Shown: piece after piece, positions 1 through 7,734 of the stretch
Numbering within the stretch: the first letter of the stretch is position 1
How the letters are laid out: each line of letters begins with the position of its first letter
From: Thermococcaceae archaeon
GTDB taxonomy: Archaea > Methanobacteriota_B > Thermococci > Thermococcales > Thermococcaceae
NCBI GenBank assembly: GCA_026986455.1
Contig: JALSON010000322.1
Location: 1 to 7,734, forward strand
DNA length: 7,734 nt
Reading direction: 5' to 3'
Translations under genes and position numbers: made by a program
The notes under the pieces: model-generated
What the model saw: only the letters and a program-made list of their open reading frames with translations
Databases searched by the model: none
What the model was told of the DNA's origin: nothing

Positions 1-2
1 CC

Positions 3-197
3 CTCTTCGGCCAGTGGGCACTGGTAACCAAGGACATGGCGTCCGTGCCTGCATTCCTGATACCGGCACTGGCAATACCTCTTGCCCGTGGAATGGGGAG
101 CGATGCAGCCGTTCTTGCAGGCTTCGCAATAGCCACCGGCTTCGCCCTGACGATACTCCTGTACCTCCACTCGGCCTTCAGAGCCATAGAACGGTGA
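3..197 (+). CDS. C-terminal part of an integral membrane protein (5' end outside window)
   Basis: The frame read from position 3 to the TGA at 195-197 encodes about 64 residues with no start in view, so this is the 3' end of a longer gene. The peptide holds two hydrophobic stretches: one around VPAFLIPALAIPLA and one around AAVLAGFAIATGFALTILLYL. It ends in a short basic/polar tail (HSAFRAIER), as expected for membrane helices with a cytoplasmic C-terminus. I do not recognise the family, and no transporter motif is visible in this fragment. It lies 4 nt upstream of a small winged-helix regulator on the same strand, so the two are probably co-transcribed. The regulator may control the membrane protein (inference). 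GC content is about 60%, higher than in the sugar genes downstream. Confidence 0.7.
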   Translation, partial: LFGQWALVTKDMASVPAFLIPALAIPLARGMGSDAAVLAGFAIATGFALTILLYLHSAFRAIER

Positions 198-198
198 T
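193..198 (+). promoter_or_regulatory. Ribosome binding site of the winged-helix regulator
   Basis: GGTGAT matches the anti-Shine-Dalgarno end of archaeal 16S rRNA. It lies 3 nt before the ATG at 202 and overlaps the TGA of the upstream membrane protein gene (195-197). Translation of the two genes is therefore probably coupled. Confidence 0.55.
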
Positions 199-201
199 AG
201 C

Positions 202-471
202 ATGGAAGAACTGAGGGAGCTGACGAAGAACAGCGTGCTCGGTAACCCCATACGGCTGGGAATAATGCTCTATCTGCTTCCCAGGGAAAAAGCCCTGTTC
301 AGAGATATCCTTGGAGTTCTTGAAATCACCCCCGGAAACCTCGACTCTCACCTGAAAGCCCTTGAGAGGGCGGGCTATGTTAGGATTTACAAGGTCTTCG
401 CGGACAGGCCGAGGACAGCGGTAAGGATAACGGAAAAAGGGGCGGAGGAAACCGGAAGATATCTGAGGATG

Positions 472-501
<30 letters not shown>
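202..501 (+). CDS. Small winged-helix transcriptional regulator (ArsR/MarR-like, HTH_34 type)
   Basis: A 99-residue protein with the layout of a one-domain winged-helix DNA-binding protein. Residues about 8-27 (LTKNSVLGNPIRLGIMLYLL) form the first helices. Residues about 33-58 (FRDILGVLEITPGNLDSHLKALERAG) form the helix-turn-helix, with the recognition helix at GNLDSHLKALERAGYV. Residues about 59-78 (YVRIYKVFADRPRTAVRIT) form the wing, followed by a C-terminal helix. The pattern of GxLxxHLxxLxxxGYV, then K, then RPRTxxxxT, is typical of the PF13601 family, which is common in archaea beside membrane-protein genes. No ligand or metal domain is present. The start is supported by GGTGAT at 193-198, overlapping the upstream stop. 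The 3' end overlaps the convergent cupin gene by 30 nt. A link to control of the sugar operon is possible but unproven; the tight spacing makes the upstream membrane protein the likelier partner. Confidence 0.85.
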
Positions 502-2798
<2,297 letters not shown>

Positions 2799-2818
<20 letters not shown>

Positions 2819-3767
2819 TGTATCCCCCCAGCAGTTCTTTTACTGTTTTCCTTACCGCTTGATAGCTGTTCAGTTTTGGTTTCCAACCTGTGCGTTTAGC
2901 CCTCTCTATGCTGAGGAGCATGAGCTTAACGTCACCCTTCCATCCTCTACCTCCGTCAACTCCTCCTGTAAATCTAAACACAGGGCTAAGACCCATTTCC
3001 TCACTCACTATCTTGGCAATCTCCTTAACAGTAATCCAATCTTCATTGCCAAGATTATAAACCTCAAAACTCTTGCTCCTTTTCATGAAATGTTCAAAAA
3101 TGTGAAGGATTCCCTCTACAGTATCACTCACATGGAGATAGCTCTTCCTTTGCGTTCCATCCCCTAGAATCTCAAGGCTCTTTGAGTTCTTCCTCAATTT
3201 TTTTATGAAATCATAAATAACACCATGAGTGGAACGTTCTCCAACTATGTTTGCCAGCCTGAATATTAAAGCTCTAAAGCCAAAGGTATGGGCGTAGCCG
3301 CTTATCAAAGCCTCAGCTGCAAGTTTGGCACCACCATAAACGCTGATCGGCTCAAGCCATGCATCTTCAGGCGTGGGGATAACTCTGGCATCTCCATAAA
3401 CCGTTGAAGAGGATGTGAAAACGAGGTATTCTGTCCCAGAATCCTTAATCGCCTCAAGAAGATTATACGTGATAAGAACGTTAGTCTCGTAGAGCAACTT
3501 AGGATTCTGGTCACCAATCCTTACCTCAGGATTAGCAGCAAGATGAAAGACAGCATCAACCCCCTCGACAGCTTTCCTGACGGTATTTAAGTTTCTCATG
3601 TCTCCTTTAATGAATTCAAAACCTTCATGAGTTACCCACTGTTCTATATTCTCCACACTCCCCGCACTTAGGTCATCTAGCACCCTAACTTCATGTCCCT
3701 TTTCCATAAACCCATCAACCAGATGAGAACCAATGAATCCAGCACCACCAGTAACTAAAATTTTCAT
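2799..3767 (-). CDS. galE: UDP-glucose 4-epimerase (extended SDR family)
   Basis: This NAD-dependent enzyme interconverts UDP-galactose and UDP-glucose, recycling the UDP-sugar used by GalT. The 322-residue protein has the Rossmann motif TGGAGFIGS at 6-14, Asp31/Asp32 after the second strand (an acidic residue there favours NAD over NADP), HLAA at 75-78, SSSTVYG at 119-125, and the catalytic YxxxK pair Tyr144/Lys148 (VYGGAK). The length is usual for archaeal and short bacterial GalE proteins. The start at ATG 3767 is preceded by GGGAGGTGCT (3771-3780). The gene follows the isomerase by 33 nt and overlaps galT by 20 nt, so it belongs to the same transcript. Related SDR enzymes act on other nucleotide sugars, such as UDP-GlcNAc or dTDP-glucose. 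The GalT/GalK neighbours make UDP-galactose the best substrate guess. Confidence 0.92.
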
Positions 3768-3770
3768 CTC

Positions 3771-3780
3771 AGCACCTCCC
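3771..3780 (-). promoter_or_regulatory. Strong ribosome binding site of galE
   Basis: Read on the minus strand, GGGAGGTGCT lies 3 nt before the galE ATG. It is close to the ideal archaeal Shine-Dalgarno sequence and confirms this start. The 33-nt gap to the isomerase is too short for a convincing independent promoter. Confidence 0.55.
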
Positions 3781-3800
3781 TATATACACAAGGGATCATA

Positions 3801-5165
3801 TTAAACTTCGATAAACTCAAAGCCCATTAAATCAGCAAACCTTCTCAAAGTATCCTTGTATCTTCCATATACCAACACAATATGATGGCCAAATCCCATC
3901 CTACTGATGGTCTTAGAGTCTTTCACTTTAACCCCTATTGCAATACGGCAGTGAACTGTATCCTTGGTCCAAGCAATTTCACCTTCAGTAGCCCATATCT
4001 TGTTCATATTCCAGTGTATTCCTGCCACTGTAACAGGAGCTCCTTCTATGAGATCCGAATATAATGTTGCCCCTACTTTCATCCCATGATAGTCCTTCAC
4101 CTTAATCCTACACATTGGACATGCGTATGAGGGAGGAATAACATCATGATTTATTGTTATGATGCCCTTCTCAATATCCCAGTGAGTTACATTTTCATTT
4201 AAGTTACCCATCAAAGCCCCTTTGCCGGAGATCGCCATTAATACTGTCATTGTAAAGAGGGCAGGTAAATCTCCCTCACAGCCACTTGGTATTCCATCGT
4301 CTATGAGGAGAGAAAACGCCATACATGGTACGTATTCAATTGCAGGTATCGCCGGACATTCTACCGTCAATGCATTCGCATTATATTTTTCCAATAATTT
4401 CTTTAGAGCTAGATATATCTTGGCAAATTCTGTAAAGTTTGTGCCTATCTTGTTTTCTATTTCGAATTTGGTTTTCCAGTTTTCCGCAAGTTCCTCAGCT
4501 TTACTGTCATCAATTTTCCATATTGTATCTAGATATTCATCCATGTCTATAACCCGAATCTCAGGACCTATTTTTTCGTGTATATATCCAAGTGTAATTT
4601 CTTTGGGTACAGCAACACTCCTGGGAGGGTATTTACCTATATAAAGGACTTTTAACGTTTTAAGAGCCTTAACTCCTTTAATTGCCGAAATTGTACTAAG
4701 AACATCATCTGCCCCCATAGGAATGATATGTTTAACATCTGAATATTTATCAAATCTAAATTTCGAAAGCCTGCCATGAATTGAATATCCCCATGAATCC
4801 CATTCTGGCATGATAGGCTTTTTTAACAATGCCAGTTCATCAAGTATTTCCTCCGGAGCCATCCAATCCTCCATATCACCAATCACTAAGAGATCAGCAT
4901 CCTCAGGGATATTCCTTACATCCTCACGTTTTTTTATTTTTATCTGAGGAAGCACATGTATAAGGCCGCTTTCTACAAGCTTTTCAATATGGACATCCTT
5001 CGGAGGTAATTCCTGATTTCTCAATTGATCCCTTGGTTTTTTAGGGCCAAAAACCCATGTCTGCTTGGCTATCGGAGTTTCATCCGATAACCATCTTTCT
5101 AAGGCACTTTCCATTTTCAATGGCTGTAATAAAACAGGTAAGTCCCAAATTTTTTTAAGAGTCAT
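3801..5165 (-). CDS. L-fucose/L-arabinose isomerase-fold sugar isomerase, first gene of the gal operon
   Basis: A cytoplasmic protein resembling the FucI/AraA superfamily, whose metal-dependent members interconvert aldoses and ketoses (L-fucose/L-fuculose, L-arabinose/L-ribulose, D-galactose/D-tagatose). The N-terminal half is Rossmann-like alpha/beta (for example ADLLVIGDMEDW and LKTLKVLYIG). The C-terminal half carries the family-type segment SGCEGDLPALFTM, then GNLNEN, INHDVIPPSYACPMC and GFGHHIVLVYG. The Glu of CEGD, the His of INHD and a His of GFGHH are the likely metal or catalytic positions. An upstream in-frame ATG at 5180 would add MEEEA, giving 459 residues. I prefer ATG 5165 (454 residues), because GGAGGA lies 8 nt before it and the predicted TATA box would leave almost no leader before 5180. 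The substrate is not clear from sequence. Co-transcription with galE, galT and galK favours galactose or a galactose-related ketose. The cysteines in ACPMC are unusual and may bind metal. Confidence 0.8.
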   Translation of the reverse strand: MTLKKIWDLPVLLQPLKMESALERWLSDETPIAKQTWVFGPKKPRDQLRNQELPPKDVHIEKLVESGLIHVLPQIKIKKREDVRNIPEDADLLVIGDMEDWMAPEEILDELALLKKPIMPEWDSWGYSIHGRLSKFRFDKYSDVKHIIPMGADDVLSTISAIKGVKALKTLKVLYIGKYPPRSVAVPKEITLGYIHEKIGPEIRVIDMDEYLDTIWKIDDSKAEELAENWKTKFEIENKIGTNFTEFAKIYLALKKLLEKYNANALTVECPAIPAIEYVPCMAFSLLIDDGIPSGCEGDLPALFTMTVLMAISGKGALMGNLNENVTHWDIEKGIITINHDVIPPSYACPMCRIKVKDYHGMKVGATLYSDLIEGAPVTVAGIHWNMNKIWATEGEIAWTKDTVHCRIAIGVKVKDSKTISRMGFGHHIVLVYGRYKDTLRRFADLMGFEFIEV

Positions 5166-5172
5166 GGCTTCT

Positions 5173-5178
5173 TCCTCC
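5173..5178 (-). promoter_or_regulatory. Ribosome binding site that decides the isomerase start
   Basis: On the minus strand, GGAGGA begins at the last base of an upstream ATG (5178-5180). It ends 7 nt before the ATG at 5163-5165, which is ideal spacing. The upstream ATG has only a weak AGGTT before it, so initiation at 5165 is favoured. Confidence 0.5.
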
Positions 5179-5208
5179 ATAACCTGTTCTATAGTTCTTG
5201 ATCATCTT

Positions 5209-5218
5209 TAGTTTAAAT
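5209..5218 (-). promoter_or_regulatory. Putative TATA box of the isomerase-galETK-cupin operon
   Basis: On the minus strand this reads ATTTAAACTA within an AT-rich run (AAATAAACATTTAAACT). In archaea, transcription starts about 25 nt downstream of the box centre. That predicts a start near 5189 and a leader of about 23 nt to the ATG at 5165, containing the GGAGGA site. The prediction rests on pattern and spacing only. Confidence 0.4.
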
Positions 5219-5223
5219 GTTTA
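5214..5223. repeat. TAAATGTTTA element, copy 1 (at the isomerase promoter)
   Basis: TAAATGTTTA is a near-palindrome with arms TAAA/TTTA. An identical copy lies at 5283-5292. This copy overlaps the putative TATA box for the minus-strand operon. It may be half of a shared operator pair, or simply a similar promoter sequence; AT-rich context makes a chance match possible. Confidence 0.4.
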
Positions 5224-5264
5224 TTTTACACATTAGACAAGTTTTCTCCTCAGATAACTTCACA

Positions 5265-5272
5265 TTGTACAA
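5265..5272. promoter_or_regulatory. TTGTACAA palindrome upstream of the transporter TATA box
   Basis: This is a perfect 8-base palindrome located just upstream of the TATA-like sequence at 5278-5287, near where a BRE-proximal regulator would bind. It is short, so its function is uncertain. Confidence 0.25.
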
Positions 5273-5277
5273 ATAAA

Positions 5278-5287
5278 AAATATAAAT
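5278..5287 (+). promoter_or_regulatory. Putative TATA box of the CUT2 transporter operon
   Basis: AAATATAAAT is a good archaeal TATA-like box preceded by an A-rich BRE-like stretch. It lies about 50 nt before the ATG at 5334, predicting transcription start near 5308 and a leader of about 25 nt. That leader holds GGGGGT at 5320-5325, 8 nt before the ATG. It is the best promoter candidate in the window. Confidence 0.5.
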
Positions 5288-5292
5288 GTTTA
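5283..5292. repeat. TAAATGTTTA element, copy 2 (at the transporter promoter)
   Basis: Identical to the copy at 5214-5223, in the same orientation and 69 nt away. It overlaps the 3' half of the TATA-like box for the transporter operon, where a bound repressor would block TBP. Confidence 0.4.
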
Positions 5293-5333
5293 ACCTCAAA
5301 GGGATATCGATTGTCGTATGGGGGTAGACTCCA

Positions 5334-6395
5334 ATGAGACTCCTGCACAAAAAGGTTTTGGGGACTTTAGTTGTGTTGTTTTTAGTGGCTTTAGTAACTT
5401 TCTCAGCCGGCTGCACAACAACGTCTAAGAGCTCCAGCACAACTTCTTCCACCACATCATCAGCTCCCGCAGTCAAAAAACCTGGAGAAGGCATGACAGT
5501 TTACTGGATTGGAGGAGCTGCCGGGGATCCCTTTGATGCGAGATTGTATAAAGGAGCCAAAGATGCTGCCGCCCTGTTAGGAGTTAAATTGATTTATGTC
5601 CATACAAAGTGGGACCCAGACAAAATGGTTCAGGAATTTAAAAAGGCAATATCAATGGCACATCCAGGAGATGGTATTGTCGTCATGGGGCACCCGGGAT
5701 ATGATGCTCTTGCTCCGCTCTTTGAGGAAGCCGCAAAAAAAGGAATCTTTGTAACACTGGCAAATGTTGACATACCAAAACTCAGGGAAAAGTACTGGTT
5801 TACGGGTTATGTCGGGCAGAACGTATATCAGGCAGGTTATAATTTAGCATCTGCGGCCCTTGAAAAGTACAAGGATCGTCTTAAGCCTGGAGCAAGGGTA
5901 GCTATATTCTCAGGGAGCTGGGAGCAGCCAGCTAGGGCTCTCAGGGCAAGAGGAATGGAAGATGCGTTTAAGAAAGCGGGCCTGATAGTTGACGAAGTTT
6001 CTCATCCCCCCGAGGTCTATGGCAATCCTTCCGAGGGCATACAATACGTTACAGGCTATCTGGCCAAGCATCCAGACGTTGCATTAATAGCATTTGATGG
6101 TGGTGGCACCACAGCCACAGCAGAAAACTATATGAAAGCTGCAGGCAAGAAGCCAGGAGATATTATTGTCATTGGATTCGACTTAACTCCCGGCTCAGTC
6201 AAGGGTATAGAAGATGGATATGTGCAGATGGTCATTGACCAACAACCGTACCTTCAAGGATTTATGACAGTTTTGAATCTAGTCCTGAGCAAAGATTACA
6301 AATTTGCTGGTTTATACATTGATACAGGGGGATCAATAGTAGATAAGAGCAACGTTGGAACAATAGCCAAACTCGTCCAAGAGGGTTATCGTTGA
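5334..6395 (+). CDS. Sugar ABC transporter substrate-binding lipoprotein (CUT2, RbsB-like)
   Basis: This is the extracellular receptor that captures a monosaccharide and delivers it to the membrane permease. Of its 353 residues, 1-7 are a basic N-region, 8-23 a hydrophobic signal helix, and FSAGC places a lipidated Cys at 27. A Ser/Thr-rich linker (28-46) typical of Thermococcales surface proteins follows. The mature periplasmic-binding-protein fold starts near residue 53. The segments YWIGGAAGDPF, FDGGGTTATAENY, IVIGFDLTPGSVKGIEDG and IDQQPYLQGF are characteristic of the ribose/galactose-type (Peripla_BP_4) family rather than the maltose-type family. The start is supported by GGGGGT at 5320-5325. 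It heads the transporter operon and faces the isomerase-gal operon across a 150-nt gap, so the ligand is probably that operon's sugar. Ligand identity (galactose, ribose, fucose, arabinose or a ketose) cannot be read from the sequence. Confidence 0.92.
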   Translation: MRLLHKKVLGTLVVLFLVALVTFSAGCTTTSKSSSTTSSTTSSAPAVKKPGEGMTVYWIGGAAGDPFDARLYKGAKDAAALLGVKLIYVHTKWDPDKMVQEFKKAISMAHPGDGIVVMGHPGYDALAPLFEEAAKKGIFVTLANVDIPKLREKYWFTGYVGQNVYQAGYNLASAALEKYKDRLKPGARVAIFSGSWEQPARALRARGMEDAFKKAGLIVDEVSHPPEVYGNPSEGIQYVTGYLAKHPDVALIAFDGGGTTATAENYMKAAGKKPGDIIVIGFDLTPGSVKGIEDGYVQMVIDQQPYLQGFMTVLNLVLSKDYKFAGLYIDTGGSIVDKSNVGTIAKLVQEGYR

Positions 6396-6404
6396 TTATC
6401 CTCT

Positions 6405-6426
6405 GCTTCATTTTCATTTATTTTAG
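6405..6426 (+). terminator. Possible T-rich partial terminator after the binding-protein gene
   Basis: The 86-nt gap between the binding protein and the ATPase contains a T-rich run with four-T blocks (TTTTCATTTATTTT at 6411-6424) 10-30 nt after the stop. Archaeal termination depends on such T tracts rather than on hairpins. Partial termination here would make more binding protein than ATPase, a common need of ABC systems. This is inference from composition. Confidence 0.3.
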
Positions 6427-6472
6427 TATATTGGCTTGACTGTTATGAGAAATTTAGTGCTGCATATAAGAA

Positions 6473-6478
6473 GGAGGG
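6473..6478 (+). promoter_or_regulatory. Ribosome binding site of the ABC ATPase
   Basis: GGAGGG lies 3 nt before the ATG at 6482 and 6 nt before a second ATG at 6485. The wider spacing favours 6485, so the true protein may begin MKADSK. Confidence 0.45.
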
Positions 6479-6481
6479 ATT

Positions 6482-7297
6482 ATGATGAAGGCAGATTCAA
6501 AGCATGACTATGTGATTTATGCTAAGAACATTACAAAAAGATTCGGGAACATAATAGCACTCAATAATGTAACTTTTAAAGTTAGAAAAAACGAGATAGT
6601 TGGGGTTGTTGGGGATAATGGTGCAGGAAAATCTACCTTAATGAAAATACTCTTTGGGATACACAAGCCAGATTCAGGTGAGCTGTATATTAAAGGCAAA
6701 CTGTATAATAATCTCACTCCCAAAAAAGCCTATGAACTGGGAATCGTGTTGATACATCAGGAGAGAACCCTATGCTCTCATCATTCTGTATGGCGAAATA
6801 TATTCATGGCAAGAGAAATCACAAACCGTTGGGGATTTCTTAAAATAAATGAAATGAGGAATCGCTCAGAGAATGCACTGAAAGAGCTGGGTCTTACATC
6901 GAGAATATCTTCTGTAGACACTCCGGTAAATTATCTCTCCGGCGGTTATCAGCAGGGAGTTCAAATTTCGAGAGCATTAGTGTTTGATGCCGACGTTGTC
7001 ATACTGGATGAACCCACTAACGCCCTTTCCCTTAAAGAGGTTCAGAAAGTCTTGGAATATATCCGACAGCTAAAAGAAAGAGGCAAATCTGGAATTATGA
7101 TAAGTCATAATGTATATCATGTTTATCCAGTTGTGGATAGATTTGTTATCCTCAATAAGGGGAGTATAGTTGGAGAGTTCCAGAAAAAGGACCTTGATAT
7201 TGAGGATCTGTCTCACATAATGCTATCTATAGCAGAAACCGGAAGGATACCTCCCGAGTATTCCAATCTGAATCTGGCTGAAAACTCCGAGGCATAG
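6482..7297 (+). CDS. Single-domain ABC transporter ATPase for sugar import (CUT2)
   Basis: This subunit hydrolyses ATP to power sugar import. The 271-residue protein is one complete nucleotide-binding domain: Walker A GDNGAGKST (44-52), Q-loop Gln93 in IHQE, signature LSGGYQQ (152-158), Walker B VVILDEPT (172-179, catalytic Glu177) and H-loop His209 in ISHN. The sequence resembles one half of RbsA/MglA. Those bacterial CUT2 ATPases are tandem two-domain proteins of about 500 residues; this one is a half-size form like FrcA and would act as a homodimer. The C-terminal tail after about residue 230 (FQKKDLDIEDLSHIMLSI) is the RbsA-like continuation. The start is ATG 6482, or 6485 by ribosome binding site spacing. 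It lies between the binding-protein and permease genes, with only 14 nt to the permease. Confidence 0.93.
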   Translation: MMKADSKHDYVIYAKNITKRFGNIIALNNVTFKVRKNEIVGVVGDNGAGKSTLMKILFGIHKPDSGELYIKGKLYNNLTPKKAYELGIVLIHQERTLCSHHSVWRNIFMAREITNRWGFLKINEMRNRSENALKELGLTSRISSVDTPVNYLSGGYQQGVQISRALVFDADVVILDEPTNALSLKEVQKVLEYIRQLKERGKSGIMISHNVYHVYPVVDRFVILNKGSIVGEFQKKDLDIEDLSHIMLSIAETGRIPPEYSNLNLAENSEA

Positions 7298-7311
7298 AGA
7301 GGTGGTGAGGT

Positions 7312-7734
7312 ATGAAGAACATCAAAAAGGTTATTGAGGCTCATAAACTCCAATTCGCCATACTTGGGATATTCTTGACGCTGTGGTTGATATTCTATAT
7401 AATCAATCCATATGCCTTTTCAAATCCCTACACCTATACTGCTCTGTTATCCGTAACTCCATTTACAATACTTCCTGCTCTTGGTTTGACATATATAATA
7501 ATAGCCACCGAAGTGGACCTATCCTTCTCTGCGATAATGGCGGTTGGAGCAGTAACCTTTGCATACGTGTGGCAGAACACCGGTTCATGCCTGCTGGGCC
7601 TTGTTGCCCTCTTGATTGCCGGGCTCATTGCAGGTGCATTCAATGGAATACTTGTGGCAAGGCTCAAAGTGCCATCATTAATAGGGACAATTGGAACAAT
7701 GTTTTTCTGGAGAGGAATTGTCTTAGTAGTCACC
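7312..7734 (+). CDS. Sugar ABC transporter permease (CUT2, RbsC-like), 3' end outside window
   Basis: The frame is open from ATG 7312 to the end of the window (141 codons). GGTGGTGAGG (7301-7310) is directly upstream as a ribosome binding site. The peptide has a short basic N-terminus, then hydrophobic helices at about 13-32, 44-64, 72-87 and 92-109. The order matches RbsC-type permeases (BPD_transp_2): LGLTYIIIATEVDLSFSAIMAVGA corresponds to the conserved GGIDLSVG region, and GAFNGILVARLKVPSLIGTIGT to the next conserved loop and helix. Family members are about 310-340 residues, so less than half is present. It forms the membrane channel that works with the binding protein and ATPase immediately upstream; a single permease would dimerise. 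Confidence 0.9.
   Translation, partial: MKNIKKVIEAHKLQFAILGIFLTLWLIFYIINPYAFSNPYTYTALLSVTPFTILPALGLTYIIIATEVDLSFSAIMAVGAVTFAYVWQNTGSCLLGLVALLIAGLIAGAFNGILVARLKVPSLIGTIGTMFFWRGIVLVVT

Noticed and set aside
14..214. Plus-strand open frame of 66 codons at the window start
   Set aside because: A different frame of the same stretch gives hydrophobic membrane helices ending at TGA 195-197 with a coupled downstream start, which is far more plausible.
4222..4644. Plus-strand open frame of 140 codons inside the isomerase gene
   Set aside because: It is antisense to the conserved C-terminal half of the isomerase and has no supporting start signals or motifs.
5181..5333. Thermococcales glycolytic motif (TATCAC-N5-GTGATA) as operator
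   Set aside because: Searched by eye in the divergent gap and not found.
5213..5494. Open frame on the minus strand across the divergent promoter and the binding-protein 5' end
   Set aside because: It is antisense to the signal peptide and Ser/Thr linker of the clearly real binding-protein gene, and its own protein looks low-complexity with no family features.
7434..7733. Minus-strand open frame opposite the permease
   Set aside because: The plus strand encodes an unmistakable RbsC-like permease with a good ribosome binding site; the antisense product has no recognisable motif.

Overview
The window looks like chromosomal DNA of a hyperthermophilic archaeon of the order Thermococcales (Thermococcus/Pyrococcus type). 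Three things suggest this. The galactokinase resembles the Pyrococcus enzyme as I remember it. The start sites carry GGTGAT/GGAGGT-type ribosome binding sites, with AT-rich archaeal TATA-like boxes in the regulatory gap. The solute-binding lipoprotein has a Ser/Thr-rich linker after its lipid-modified Cys, which is common in this group. I could not run a database search, so the species is not assigned.

Layout. (1) Positions 1-501, plus strand, are GC-rich (about 60% in the first 180 bases by hand count): the C-terminal end of an integral membrane protein, followed 4 nt later by a small winged-helix regulator. (2) Positions 472-5180, minus strand, are more AT-rich. They form one tightly packed operon, in transcription order: a FucI/AraA-fold sugar isomerase, galE, galT, galK and a small cupin protein. 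The cupin gene runs 30 nt into the end of the convergent regulator gene. (3) Positions 5181-5333 are a divergent regulatory region with a TATA-like box for each direction and two copies of the near-palindrome TAAATGTTTA, one at each promoter. (4) Positions 5334-7734, plus strand, hold a CUT2 (ribose/galactose-type) ABC transporter: lipoprotein binding protein, a single-domain ATPase, and the start of the permease, which runs off the window.

Function. The divergent arrangement suggests one sugar-uptake and catabolism unit. A monosaccharide is imported by the CUT2 transporter, possibly interconverted between aldose and ketose by the isomerase, and the galactose formed or imported is carried by the Leloir enzymes GalK, GalT and GalE to glucose-1-phosphate. 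The combination of a FucI/AraA-type isomerase with a complete Leloir set is the most interesting system-level feature. One hypothesis is that a ketose such as tagatose enters the Leloir route through galactose.

The most striking anomaly is at the galT-galK junction. The galK reading frame clearly continues upstream of its first ATG through the family signature NLIGEHTDY, but it meets an in-frame TAG with no ATG, GTG or TTG start, and galT stops inside the same stretch. Either a small recent deletion has damaged galK (and perhaps trimmed galT), or the assembled sequence has an error at about 1860-1896. As written, the only ATG-initiated galK product lacks the sugar-binding motif.
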